From: Methylococcaceae bacterium
Lineage (GTDB): Bacteria > Pseudomonadota > Gammaproteobacteria > Methylococcales > Methylococcaceae
DNA: 41,673 nucleotides
Direction of reading: 5' to 3'
Assembly: GCA_028711365.1 (NCBI GenBank)
Contig: JAQTSI010000005.1
Span: forward strand, 1 to 41,673
Shown here: positions 13,992 through 21,888 of the stretch, piece after piece
Position numbering within the stretch: position 1 is the stretch's first letter
Layout: every line of letters begins with the position of its first letter
Notes under the pieces: generated by a model
Told to the model about the DNA's origin: nothing
Databases searched by the model: none
The model's input: only the letters and a program-made list of their open reading frames with translations
Program-made: the position numbers and the translations under genes

Positions 13992-16769
13992 ATGCCCCAT
14001 TCGCATCCGTCCCGTTACCTCGTCGGCATCGACCTGGGCACCACGCATACCGTGGTCGCCTATGCCGATACGGCCGGGGGCGCAAACCTGAAAATCGAGG
14101 TTTTCCCCATCGAGCAGTTGATCGCTCCCGGCGAGATCGCCGCCCGTCCCCTGCTGCCTTCGGTGCGTTATCATCCGGCGCCGGGAGAGATGGTGGAGTT
14201 GGACAGCCGTCTGCCTTGGAGCGAGACCCAGGACGATACCCGCCCCATCATCGGCGAACTGGCCAGGCTGCTGGGTTCCAAGAGCCATGGGCGAGCCATC
14301 GTCAGCGCCAAGAGTTGGCTGTCCCACGGGGGCGTGGACCGCACCGCGCCGACCCTGCCCTGGGGAGGGGCCGAAGGCGTAGGTAAAATCTCCCCCCTGG
14401 AAGCCAGCGCCTCTTATCTCGAGCATGTGCGTCGCGCCTGGAATCGGCATTTCCCTGAGCACCCTTTGGAAAACCAGGAAATCGTCGTCACCGTGCCGGC
14501 CTCCTTCGACGAGGCCGCCCGCTCGCTGACCTTGGAGGCGGCAAGGCAGGCCGGCTTATGCGACATACGCCTGGTCGAAGAACCCCAGGCGGCCTGTTAC
14601 GACTGGGTATGGCGTCACCGCAAGACCCTGGCCAAGCAACTGGCCGGAGTGCGCCTGTTGCTGGTGGTGGACGTGGGCGGAGGCACCACCGACCTGACCC
14701 TCATCCAGGTCGAAACCGGCGAGGAAGAACCCAAGCTGACTCGGATCGGGGTGGGCGATCATCTGATGCTGGGCGGAGACAACCTGGATTTGACCCTGGC
14801 CCATATCGTCGAACACCGCCTGGTGCGCGACCGCCGGCTGAGCGCGGCCGAGCTTTCCCAGGTGGTGGAGCAATGCCGCATCGCCAAGGAAAGCCTGCTG
14901 GGTGAGGATGCGCCCGCCGCCGCCTCCATCACCCTGCTGGGGTCCGGCTCGAAACTGATAGGCGGAACCCGCTTCACCGAACTGAGCCAGGAGAAGGTCC
15001 GCCAGGTGGTGCTGGACGGGTTCTTTCCGTTGACCGGGCTGGATGAATTGCCGGTACGCAAACGCGGCAGCGCCGTGGTGGAATATGGCCTGCCCTATGC
15101 CCAAGACCCCGCCATCGGCAAACAGGTAGCGGCCTTCCTCGCCCAGCATCGGCAGATCATGCAGGAAACCCTGGGTGAGGGGATGCAGCCCATGCCCGAC
15201 GCCGTGCTGCTCAATGGGGGATTGTTCAGCAGTCCCATCATCGTGCGCCGACTACTGGAACTGCTGAATTCCTGGCGCAGCGGCCCCCCTCTCAAGCATT
15301 TGCGCAATGATCGGCCCGACCAGGCCGTGGCCCATGGCGCGGTGGCTTATGGCCTGGCCCGGCGCGGCTTGTCGGTTCGGAAAATCGGTGGCGGTTCGGC
15401 CCGCGCCTATTTCCTGGTGGTGGACACGGATCATGAAGAAACTCAACACGGCGTCTGCCTGCTGCCGCGCGGCACCGACGAAGGCCACGAGGTTTTCCTG
15501 GCCGAGCGCAGTTTCGCCCTGCGTTTTGGTCAGCCGGTACGCTTCCATCTGGTTTCTTCCGTCGCCGACACCCGCTGGCAACCCGGGGATCTGACCGAAA
15601 TCGACCCGGAGCATTTCGTCCAGTTGCCCCCCCTGGCGGTGGCATTCGACCGCGACCAAGGCCGCAACGAGGTGGTCGTGAGATTGGCCGCCACCCTCAC
15701 CGAAGTGGGCACTTTGAAAATCCAGTGCGTGGATGCCGAAAACCCCGAACGGCGCTGGAACGTGGAATTCCAACTCCGCCAGACACGCACCGCACCATTG
15801 CAAACCCCGACTAGCGGGCTGCATCCCAGGGCCGGCGAGGCGGTGGAGCTGATCCGGATGGTCTTCGGCAAAAAGACCCGCATCGTCGACCCCAAGCGCA
15901 TCAAGGGTTTGCGAGCCGAATTAGAGAAACTGCTGGGCAAGCGCGAAGACTGGGACACGGCCTTGCTGCGCGAATTATTCGGCGCGCTGCTGGAAGGACT
16001 ACCCCATCGCCGCCGCTCCGATGCCCACGAACGTTCCTGGCTCAGTCTCACCGGCTACTGTCTGCGTCCCGGCTTCGGCTATCCACTGGATGATTGGCGG
16101 GTGGAACAAATCTGGGCGCTCTATGATCAGGGCATCCAGTATCACATGGAGACCCAGAACTGGGCGGAATGGTGGACGCTATGGCGGCGCATCGCTGGCG
16201 GATTGAACGCGCAGGCCCAAGCCAAGATCTTCGCCGTACTGGCCGACTTCATCCATCCCGAAAAGGCCAAGCGCGGCAATCTGCCCGCCCAGTCCAAGAA
16301 ACGCAGTTACGAGGACATGCTGCGCCTGGCCGCCGTGCTGGAACGCCTGCCGCTGGCCGACAAGACGGCGCTGGGCGACTGGCTGCTGCAGCGGTTGGGC
16401 AAACCCGGGGAGCCGGCGCAAACCGGGTGGGCTTTGGGCCGGATCGGCGCCCGCATCCCTTTCCACGGCGGCATCGAGGGCGTGGTGCCTCCCGAAACCG
16501 CCGAAACCTGGCTGTCCGTCCTGCTCGAATTCGACTGGAAAAAGGCTCCCTTCGCAGGCTTCGCCGCCACCCTGATCAGCCGCATGACCGGCGACCGCGC
16601 CCGCGACATCAATCCCGGCCTGCGTGAGCAAGTCGTAGAAAAGCTGCGCACCGCCAAATCCCCGGAAACCTGGTTGCTTATGGTGACGGAAATCAAGGAA
16701 TTGGATGAAGCGGACGAGCAGAGGATATTCGGCGAGGCCCTGCCGCCGGGCTTGAAGCTGATCGGCTGA
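13992..16769 (+). CDS. Hsp70-family protein with DUF3731-like C-terminal extension
   Basis: 925 aa, far longer than DnaK. The nucleotide-binding half keeps GIDLGTTHT near residue 11, VTVPASFDEAARSLTLEAAR near 168 and VVDVGGGTTDLT near 222. From about residue 594 a long helical region rich in tryptophan follows (DWRVEQIWALYDQG, WAEWWTLWRRIAGG), matching the DUF3731 extension known from such Hsp70s. It shares its N-terminal layout with the 675-aa Hsp70 upstream, suggesting the two arose by duplication and act together. It starts 12 bp after the DUF1902 gene. Client proteins are unknown. Confidence 0.93.
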   Translation: MPHSHPSRYLVGIDLGTTHTVVAYADTAGGANLKIEVFPIEQLIAPGEIAARPLLPSVRYHPAPGEMVELDSRLPWSETQDDTRPIIGELARLLGSKSHGRAIVSAKSWLSHGGVDRTAPTLPWGGAEGVGKISPLEASASYLEHVRRAWNRHFPEHPLENQEIVVTVPASFDEAARSLTLEAARQAGLCDIRLVEEPQAACYDWVWRHRKTLAKQLAGVRLLLVVDVGGGTTDLTLIQVETGEEEPKLTRIGVGDHLMLGGDNLDLTLAHIVEHRLVRDRRLSAAELSQVVEQCRIAKESLLGEDAPAAASITLLGSGSKLIGGTRFTELSQEKVRQVVLDGFFPLTGLDELPVRKRGSAVVEYGLPYAQDPAIGKQVAAFLAQHRQIMQETLGEGMQPMPDAVLLNGGLFSSPIIVRRLLELLNSWRSGPPLKHLRNDRPDQAVAHGAVAYGLARRGLSVRKIGGGSARAYFLVVDTDHEETQHGVCLLPRGTDEGHEVFLAERSFALRFGQPVRFHLVSSVADTRWQPGDLTEIDPEHFVQLPPLAVAFDRDQGRNEVVVRLAATLTEVGTLKIQCVDAENPERRWNVEFQLRQTRTAPLQTPTSGLHPRAGEAVELIRMVFGKKTRIVDPKRIKGLRAELEKLLGKREDWDTALLRELFGALLEGLPHRRRSDAHERSWLSLTGYCLRPGFGYPLDDWRVEQIWALYDQGIQYHMETQNWAEWWTLWRRIAGGLNAQAQAKIFAVLADFIHPEKAKRGNLPAQSKKRSYEDMLRLAAVLERLPLADKTALGDWLLQRLGKPGEPAQTGWALGRIGARIPFHGGIEGVVPPETAETWLSVLLEFDWKKAPFAGFAATLISRMTGDRARDINPGLREQVVEKLRTAKSPETWLLMVTEIKELDEADEQRIFGEALPPGLKLIG

Positions 16770-16855
16770 AACGGCTTTGGCAAGCTTGGGATTCAAGGCG
16801 ACAACGCCAATTCCCGATAGTCCATAACCCCTTCCATGCGACGGAGACCATTATC

Positions 16856-17245
16856 ATGCCCAAACATGTTTGCAACGGAGCGACCTTGATGTGCAGCTTC
16901 GGCATGGCGCCGAGCTCGTTGGTGGTGTTGCCGCTCAACCGGATGATGACCGGCAACATGCCGGCAGCGAACATCATGGACCATATACCGATGGTGAATA
17001 TCCTGCCGTTCGGCATGTGCACCACACCCAGCAATCCCACCGTGGCGGCGGCCACCGCGGCGGCGATGGGCGTCCTCACCCCGATGCCTTGCATTCCCAT
17101 GACCGCGGCGCCCTGGATTCCCGGCGCGCCGACGGTGTTGCTGGGCAACCAGCCCGCGCTGGACGACACCTGCCAACTCATCTGTACCTGGGGAGGAACC
17201 ATCCAGGTGACGGTTCCTGGACAAATGACCGAGCAGATTCCATAA
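16856..17245 (+). CDS. DUF4280 / PAAR-like protein
   Basis: 129 aa, rich in methionine, proline and cysteine. It begins MPKHVCNGATLMCSFG and has paired Cys motifs (CNGATLMC, CIPM, CQLIC) in the style of the DUF4280 family, which is related to the PAAR repeat proteins that cap type VI secretion spikes or contractile devices. It starts 86 bp after the second Hsp70 gene in the same direction. No VgrG, Hcp or tube/sheath gene is in the window, so which machine it would tip is open. Confidence 0.85.
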   Translation: MPKHVCNGATLMCSFGMAPSSLVVLPLNRMMTGNMPAANIMDHIPMVNILPFGMCTTPSNPTVAAATAAAMGVLTPMPCIPMTAAPWIPGAPTVLLGNQPALDDTCQLICTWGGTIQVTVPGQMTEQIP

Positions 17246-17312
17246 TCGGAAACTACTTTCCCGTTCCCCGGTCATATCTTTCGCCTTATAAAACCAAAGG
17301 AGATTCCAATCC

Positions 17313-17981
17313 ATGAGCCGATACCAAACCATTACCCGCACCCAACCGGGTATCCTGGAAACCAACAAAGTCCTGCGCAATACCTACGCCCTGCTGTCCA
17401 TGACGCTGCTATTCAGCGCCGCCATGGCCGGGCTCGCCATGACGCTGAATCTGCCTCACATGGGCCCCATCGTCACCTTGGTGGGCTATTTCGGTCTGCT
17501 GTTCCTCACCCACCGACTCAGCAACAGCGCCTGGGGCATTCTGGCCGTGTTCGCCCTGACCGGTTTCATGGGCCTGACCTTGGGGCCGATTCTCAACGCT
17601 TACATCCACGGCCTGCATAACGGCGACCAACTGGTGATGACCGCCCTGGGCGGCACCGGGGTGATCTTCCTCGGTCTTTCGGCCTATGCGTTGACCAGCC
17701 GCAAGGACTTCAGTTTCATGGGCGGCATGCTGATGGCCGGCATCCTGGTGGCCTTCCTGGCCGGTTTGGTCGGCCTGTTCGTGCCCATGCCGGGCCTGCA
17801 AATCGCGGTATCGGCGATGTTCATCCTGCTGATGTCGGGCATGATCCTGTTCGAAACCAGCAATATCATCCATGGCGGCGAAACCAACTACATCCTCGCC
17901 ACCGTCAGCCTGTATGTGTCGATCTACAATCTGTTCCTCAGCCTGCTGCAAATCCTCGGCATCTTCAACAGCGACGATTGA
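17313..17981 (+). CDS. Bax inhibitor-1 / YccA-family membrane protein
   Basis: 222 aa with seven predicted membrane helices, typical of BI-1/YccA. The C-terminal pattern LFETSNIIHGGETNYILA followed by VSLYVSIYNLFLSLL is diagnostic. Family members are pH-sensitive calcium-leak channels or modulators of the FtsH protease. The ATG at 17313 has AAAGGAGA upstream. It is the last gene in the rightward run and may simply be a neighbour of the Hsp70 genes. Confidence 0.94.
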   Translation: MSRYQTITRTQPGILETNKVLRNTYALLSMTLLFSAAMAGLAMTLNLPHMGPIVTLVGYFGLLFLTHRLSNSAWGILAVFALTGFMGLTLGPILNAYIHGLHNGDQLVMTALGGTGVIFLGLSAYALTSRKDFSFMGGMLMAGILVAFLAGLVGLFVPMPGLQIAVSAMFILLMSGMILFETSNIIHGGETNYILATVSLYVSIYNLFLSLLQILGIFNSDD

Positions 17982-17985
17982 ACCT

Positions 17986-18017
17986 AAAAAAAACCCTTCC
18001 CCCTAGCAGGGGGAAGG
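17986..18017 (-). terminator. Rho-independent terminator for leftward transcription
   Basis: A perfect 10 bp stem (17995-18004 with 18008-18017) and a 3-base loop is followed, reading leftwards, by eight T's (the A-tract at 17986-17993). It would stop transcripts from the leftward toxin-antitoxin operon. It is built from the same hairpin as the dispersed repeat at 21709 and 29360. Confidence 0.7.
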
Positions 18018-18398
18018 TTGGGATGGGGGTCGAACGCCGAGTTCCGAGACCAGTCCCATTCGTGCGCAGAATTCCATTCAACGCAAACCCTATTTTCTGG
18101 TTCCCACGGGCTCCGTGGGAACCAGACCCGGCCCGCGTCGCGGGTATCATGCGGCGTAACGCCGGAACCTCATTTCACGCAGCGCGTGGAAACGAGAAAG
18201 TCCCCCCTATGACGGCCGTCAATCACCCGGACAGGCGTTCAACATCAACGTCGTCGAAATGAGGCACAGCGCATACCCGGTTTTTTTGAATACTCAAACC
18301 TAACACGGGAGCATCGCACTTGTCAGGCCAGAGACCTATTCTCAGCCCAACTCGGACATCTCTGCTACCCCAAGGGCGGTTAACTTTGGCGTTATGGC
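17994..18398. repeat. Intergenic region with dispersed hairpin repeats
   Basis: No convincing gene. At 17994-18045 lies a partial copy of the composite repeat found at 21709 and 29237 (hairpin, then a GGGATGGGGGT track, then GAACGCCGA). At 18099-18123 there is a second, unrelated hairpin with an 11 bp perfect stem and 3-base loop (GGTTCCCACGG / CCGTGGGAACC). A short stem TTCACGC / GCGTGGAA follows near 18174-18191. From about 18240 to 18398 I see nothing definable. Confidence 0.6.
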
Positions 18399-18695
18399 TC
18401 AAGAACGATCGTGAAACCTTGAAAGGGCAATATCGTAGATTTCATTTCGATCGCGTTTGCCAACGGCAATCACCGTCACTGTAATGGTCTTGTCTTGAAC
18501 GGAGTAGACCAGGCGATAGCCGAGCTGGCGCAGTTTGATTTTGTATAGGTTGGGTGTCCCAGAAAGAGCAGCGGATGGTATATGGGGATTTTCCAATCTT
18601 TCTTTCAATTTTTTCTTGAATTGATTTTTGAGGGTGTGCCCAAGTTTTTCCCATTCTTTCAGAGCGGATTTTTTGAATTCCAGTTTATAGGTCAT
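18399..18695 (-). CDS. RelE/ParE-family toxin
   Basis: 98 aa from the ATG at 18695. The fold pattern is that of RelE: MTYKLEFKKSALKEWEKL, then helices with LKNQFKKKLKERLENP, then YKIKLRQLGYRLVYSVQD and VTVIAVGKRDRNEIY near the end. RelE proteins cleave mRNA on the ribosome. Its start overlaps the antitoxin stop by 11 bp, the standard antitoxin-toxin order. Conserved basic residues and the C-terminal region (GKRDRNEIY) look intact, so it is probably functional. Confidence 0.92.
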   Translation of the reverse strand: MTYKLEFKKSALKEWEKLGHTLKNQFKKKLKERLENPHIPSAALSGTPNLYKIKLRQLGYRLVYSVQDKTITVTVIAVGKRDRNEIYDIALSRFHDRS

Positions 18696-18933
18696 CGATT
18701 GAAATCCCGATCGACTCCTCATCCTGGCGTTCTTTTACGAGTTTGAGTAATTCGATATCGTCCAGCAACTCCATCATCGCCTCATAGGTAGCGGCTGGCA
18801 CGCAATAAAAGGCAGGTTCATTTCTGTTCAAAACGGCAATGGGCATTCCGTTTCCGCTGGACACGACTTTCATGGGGTTGGCTTTCAACTCGGAAATGCT
18901 GGCGGCAATTTCAGTAAGCACTTGATGTGTCAT
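18685..18933 (-). CDS. Phd/YefM-type antitoxin
   Basis: 82 aa from the ATG at 18933; a TTG at 18945 could extend it by four residues. The N-terminal part (ISELKANPMKVVSSGNGMPIAVLNR, split here as a DNA-binding Phd/YefM domain) is followed by FYCVPAATYEAMMELLDD and an acidic C-terminus that should wrap the toxin. It precedes and overlaps the RelE-type toxin gene and probably autoregulates the pair. Confidence 0.9.
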   Translation of the reverse strand: MTHQVLTEIAASISELKANPMKVVSSGNGMPIAVLNRNEPAFYCVPAATYEAMMELLDDIELLKLVKERQDEESIGISIDDL

Positions 18934-18945
18934 GGTTTTACTCAA

Positions 18946-19259
18946 ATAAGAACAAATGAGACCAAATTATAGGTCTTCAAACAGGTCTCGTAAAGGGCAT
19001 AAAATGGCGCTCAAGCAGGACGGTCGCTATCGCGTCCGCCCCTTAGCGCCACATCGGGGACACCCACCATTGCGGCGTACTATCCCCATCCCAACGTTCA
19101 GGCTGGACTATCCCTGTCCAGCCCCCTCCGGGCGGCTGCGCCGTGCAAAATGGCTGTCCTGCCATTTTGTCCCCCTGCGAGAGGGAAGGGGGTTGATTTC
19201 CTTCGTCTTTCCGACTTGTGTAGATTCTTATGCTTCTAGGGTGGGAATTGTAATTCCGG
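18946..19259. repeat. Intergenic region with hairpins and a repeat fragment
   Basis: No gene seen. It contains an 8 bp stem GGCTGGAC/GTCCAGCC (19101-19108 with 19116-19123), a 9 bp stem CAAAATGGC/GCCATTTTG (19146-19154 with 19161-19169), and a tract at 19183-19226 ending ACTTGTGTAGAT that recurs at 29431-29472 in the same orientation. A small palindrome GGAATT-GT-AATTCC (19244-19257) lies just past the mshP stop but lacks a T-tract. The promoter of the toxin-antitoxin pair should be near 18940-19000. Confidence 0.55.
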
Positions 19260-19700
19260 TCAATGGGTAGCGATGACCTGGCGCATGCGCTCGACATAGG
19301 TGGGTGAAGTGGCCATGGTATCGTCCGGGCAAGCGCCGGACGAATTGCAGGCCACAGCAAAGAGGGTGTAGACACGAATTTTTTTCGCTGTACCCGGCGT
19401 CGACTCGCCTTCGTCATATTCCGTCGAATTGCAGTTCACCGTCACCTGGAAACCGGTGTCCGCGCTCAGGTCCAAGGTTTGCGTCGCGTTATTGCAACTG
19501 GTCCAGGTTCCCTTGAAAGCCTGATAAAGCCCCCATTCGCAACCCGTCTTCGCCGCTTGCCACGCCTTGGCAGACTGGATGTCCTGGGCCGATCCCAGTT
19601 GCTGGACCATGCCGAAGCGGATGATGGCCACCGCCAAGCTGGCGAGAATCACCAGGATGATGATCGCCATGATGGCGCCAAATCCGCTTTGCCGGTTCAT
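19260..19700 (-). CDS. mshP: MSHA pilus minor component MshP
   Basis: 146 aa. The N-terminus has a short basic leader NRQSG followed by a hydrophobic stretch (FGAIMAIIILVILASLAVAII), the pattern of PilX/MshP-like minor pilins that lack the usual Glu at position +5. Two or more cysteine pairs lie in the C-terminal half. The start overlaps the mshO stop by 4 bp. It is the last gene of the leftward MSHA cluster. Confidence 0.85.
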   Translation of the reverse strand: MNRQSGFGAIMAIIILVILASLAVAIIRFGMVQQLGSAQDIQSAKAWQAAKTGCEWGLYQAFKGTWTSCNNATQTLDLSADTGFQVTVNCNSTEYDEGESTPGTAKKIRVYTLFAVACNSSGACPDDTMATSPTYVERMRQVIATH

Positions 19701-20611
19701 GGCACGTTATCCACATGCTCACCGAAAACCAGCGAAACGCTCTCGTTGGCTTGGGTCAACACCAATTGCATCCAGACGAAGCCGTTTTGTTGGGTGGCCC
19801 CCTGGCTTGGGCTATAGACGAAGTTGCACGCCTGCACGTGGCTCGCCAAAACCGTGGCGGGAGAAGAAGGGCAAGCAGTCGGGTAGGCGGCGTTAAAACC
19901 GTAATGGGAGAGACGATAGAGCGTTCCCGTGCCGTTGCCATTGGCGTCGATGCCGACTCCGGAGCAGAAATAAAACACCGCCTGTTGACTATCCGCAACC
20001 GCGACGAAGCGGCCACCCTGGTAGGCACTGGGGAACTGGAATCCATCAGGATAGGCCGTTCCATCGAGACTTATCCTCGATGTACCGAGACTGGCATCCG
20101 GCGGCGAGCCGACCGTGCCGATCCTTGCCCGATTGCCGATCCAGTAATCCTTGCCACCCACGGTCTGCTTGATCGCAGCGGCATAAACGTCGTTGGCATT
20201 CTGGTTATCGATCACCAGCCAATCTCCGGTGGAGGGCATCGCCGACATCGGCGACAGCACGTCCAGACTTTTCACCGGCTGGGTTCCATCCATAGGCGCG
20301 CTCGGACTGCCGGGATGAGCCGAGTCCCATACGGTGTCGGGGGCCATGCGGTAACGTCCGCCGGTGCTGGTCGGAATCAATTCAAAACATTGGCTGTTGG
20401 GCGTGCGGATCGAATTCGGCACCGCCATCCGTATGTCGCGGCCCATGCGACGCAGGGCGGTATCGGCCAGGTCGGTCAGCCCCGCACGGCGCCAGGTGTC
20501 GAAATAACCGTCAATCGCCGGCTTGAGAAACAGACCGACCATGCCGGCCAAAATACCCGTGATGACGATCACGATGACCAGTTCGATCAGGGTGAAACCG
20601 CTTGTTCTCAT
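19697..20611 (-). CDS. mshO: MSHA pilus minor pilin MshO
   Basis: 304 aa with a prepilin-type leader RTSG and mature start FTLIELVIVIVITGILAG, Glu+5 present. The length and the segment DLADTALRRMGRDIRMAVPNS fit MshO, a PilW-like large minor pilin. It overlaps mshD upstream and mshP downstream by 4 bp each, showing tight coupling in the order C-D-O-P. Confidence 0.92.
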   Translation of the reverse strand: MRTSGFTLIELVIVIVITGILAGMVGLFLKPAIDGYFDTWRRAGLTDLADTALRRMGRDIRMAVPNSIRTPNSQCFELIPTSTGGRYRMAPDTVWDSAHPGSPSAPMDGTQPVKSLDVLSPMSAMPSTGDWLVIDNQNANDVYAAAIKQTVGGKDYWIGNRARIGTVGSPPDASLGTSRISLDGTAYPDGFQFPSAYQGGRFVAVADSQQAVFYFCSGVGIDANGNGTGTLYRLSHYGFNAAYPTACPSSPATVLASHVQACNFVYSPSQGATQQNGFVWMQLVLTQANESVSLVFGEHVDNVP

Positions 20612-21054
20612 GAGGCATATCCGGTTCGCCAGCCGATCAACTGCAGGTTTTCCGCACCATGGCTCACCGAGACGGTGATTTTCTTCGCCGAGCTTACCCC
20701 AGCCAGCGTTCCCGGCACCACCGACACCGCCACGGAATAGCCGCCCAAGACCACGGTCCCATCGATGTCACAGATGGAACTCGAACTGTAACCGTTGTAG
20801 TCGTCGATGTCGTTGTAGGTATTGCGGGCACAGCCGCTCGCCGGCGCGGACGCGATGGGCGTGTAGGATTTCAGGGTGATTTCCTCCATCATCTCCTCGG
20901 CAATCGCCAGCATCTGTTTGTGGATCAGCGGATCGCTGCTACTCTTCACCGCCGTCGTAAAAGCCATCAGCACACCCGCCAAGCCGACACCGATGATGAC
21001 GATGGCCATCACCAGTTCGATCAGCGTCATGCCGGCTTGATGCTCACTCGACAT
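20608..21054 (-). CDS. mshD: MSHA pilus minor pilin MshD
   Basis: 148 aa. The class III signal EHQAG precedes MTLIELVMAIVIIGVGLAG; Glu+5 is present and +1 is methionine instead of phenylalanine, which prepilin peptidases accept. The following LAIAEEMMEEI helix is typical of PilV/MshD. It overlaps mshC by 11 bp and mshO by 4 bp. Confidence 0.92.
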   Translation of the reverse strand: MSSEHQAGMTLIELVMAIVIIGVGLAGVLMAFTTAVKSSSDPLIHKQMLAIAEEMMEEITLKSYTPIASAPASGCARNTYNDIDDYNGYSSSSICDIDGTVVLGGYSVAVSVVPGTLAGVSSAKKITVSVSHGAENLQLIGWRTGYAS

Positions 21055-21505
21055 AGCCGGTCTCCCCGCCCACTAGGATCGCCGGCTGCCCCGTCACCGT
21101 CAAAGAGAAGTTGCCAATGCTGTTGCCGGCGCCATCGGATGTCGCCATGCCGATGGGCTGGAAATAAATGACGCCGGTCGGAGACAGGGTAATATTCGCC
21201 GAATCGGGGTTCTGGGCGAAATCGCTGCTGCCATCCGGGCCGTTGAGCGGCGAGGTGCAGGCTGTGGCCGGATTGCCGGCGGCTATGCTCAGGCTCACGC
21301 TGTCTGTGGCGATAGTCGCACAAACCAGCCTGCGGTGGCTAACGGCGCTCTTTTGGGCAAAACGCAGCGCAGCCACCACCTCGTCATGGAAAGCCAGAGA
21401 GCGAAACGCACCGCTATCGTTGAAACGCGGTAGGGCGACCACCGCGAGTATCCCCAGAATCACGATCACCGACACCAATTCGATCACGGTGAAACCGGAC
21501 TGCAT
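21044..21505 (-). CDS. mshC: MSHA pilus minor pilin MshC
   Basis: 153 aa from the ATG at 21505, chosen because the prepilin leader MQSG and mature FTVIELVSVIVILGILAV begin here; the longer open frame upstream only reads through repeats. The body (FHDEVVAALRFAQKSAVSHR) is that of GspH/FimT-like pilins. A pair of cysteines is present. It has AAGG shortly upstream of the ATG. It follows a repeat-filled gap that separates it from mshQ. Confidence 0.92.
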   Translation of the reverse strand: MQSGFTVIELVSVIVILGILAVVALPRFNDSGAFRSLAFHDEVVAALRFAQKSAVSHRRLVCATIATDSVSLSIAAGNPATACTSPLNGPDGSSDFAQNPDSANITLSPTGVIYFQPIGMATSDGAGNSIGNFSLTVTGQPAILVGGETGYVE

Positions 21506-21542
21506 TTGCCTTTTTGAAGTCTCCTTCTTCAGAAAAAGCACC

Positions 21543-21657
21543 GTCGTTCCGGCCCTTCGTCCCTGCTCAGGACGGGCAGGGATCGCCGGAACCCAGCTTG
21601 CTGGGACGTGACTTTGTAATTCATCCCGAACGTCGTCTGGGTTCCGGCTTCCTTGCT
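21543..21657. repeat. Dispersed intergenic repeat with inverted ends
   Basis: GCCGGAACCCAG at 21585-21596 is repeated inverted as CTGGGTTCCGGC at 21637-21648, and the flanks carry the tract CCTGCTCAGGACGGGCAGG and later TGTCCTGAGCATT. The same TGTCCTGAGCATT word occurs in the repeat inside mshN near 33766. There is no coding evidence. Confidence 0.55.
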
Positions 21658-21708
21658 TGTCCTGAGCATTAGTACCTACACAAGTTTGAAAGTACGGAAA
21701 ACAAACCC

Positions 21709-21839
21709 CTTCCCCCTTGCAGGGGGAAGGCTGGGATGGGGGTAGAAGCGTGCAGAACCCCAGAAGCGGCGCCGCATGATCGGCGTTCAACCCCCACCCT
21801 AACCCTCCCCCTGCCAGGGGGAGGGGACTTGTGTAGATC
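21709..21839 (+). repeat. 131 bp two-hairpin composite repeat, copy 1
   Basis: It starts with a 10 bp stem hairpin (21709-21718 with 21722-21731), passes through a palindromic middle containing GCGGCGCCGC and GATCGGCGTT, then a second 10 bp stem (21804-21813 with 21817-21826), and ends ACTTGTGTAGAT (21828-21839). Its reverse complement recurs at 29237-29367 with the same length and, by hand alignment, about eight differences. It lies between mshQ and mshC. Confidence 0.8.
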
Positions 21840-21888
21840 CCCCTGTTGTCCTGAGCCAAGTCGAAGGGCCGGAATGACGGCCTGGCGT

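Noticed and set aside
10909-16769. The Hsp70 pair as housekeeping DnaK
   Set aside because: No dnaJ or grpE neighbours, unusual lengths (675 and 925 aa), non-canonical C-termini, and the DUF2760/DUF3731 context.
2124-17245. Calling the kinase/FHA/PP2C/PAAR-like set a type VI secretion locus
   Set aside because: No sheath, tube, VgrG, baseplate or TssM/TssJ-like genes are present. The FHA domain is fused to an ABC exporter, which is not a T6SS layout.
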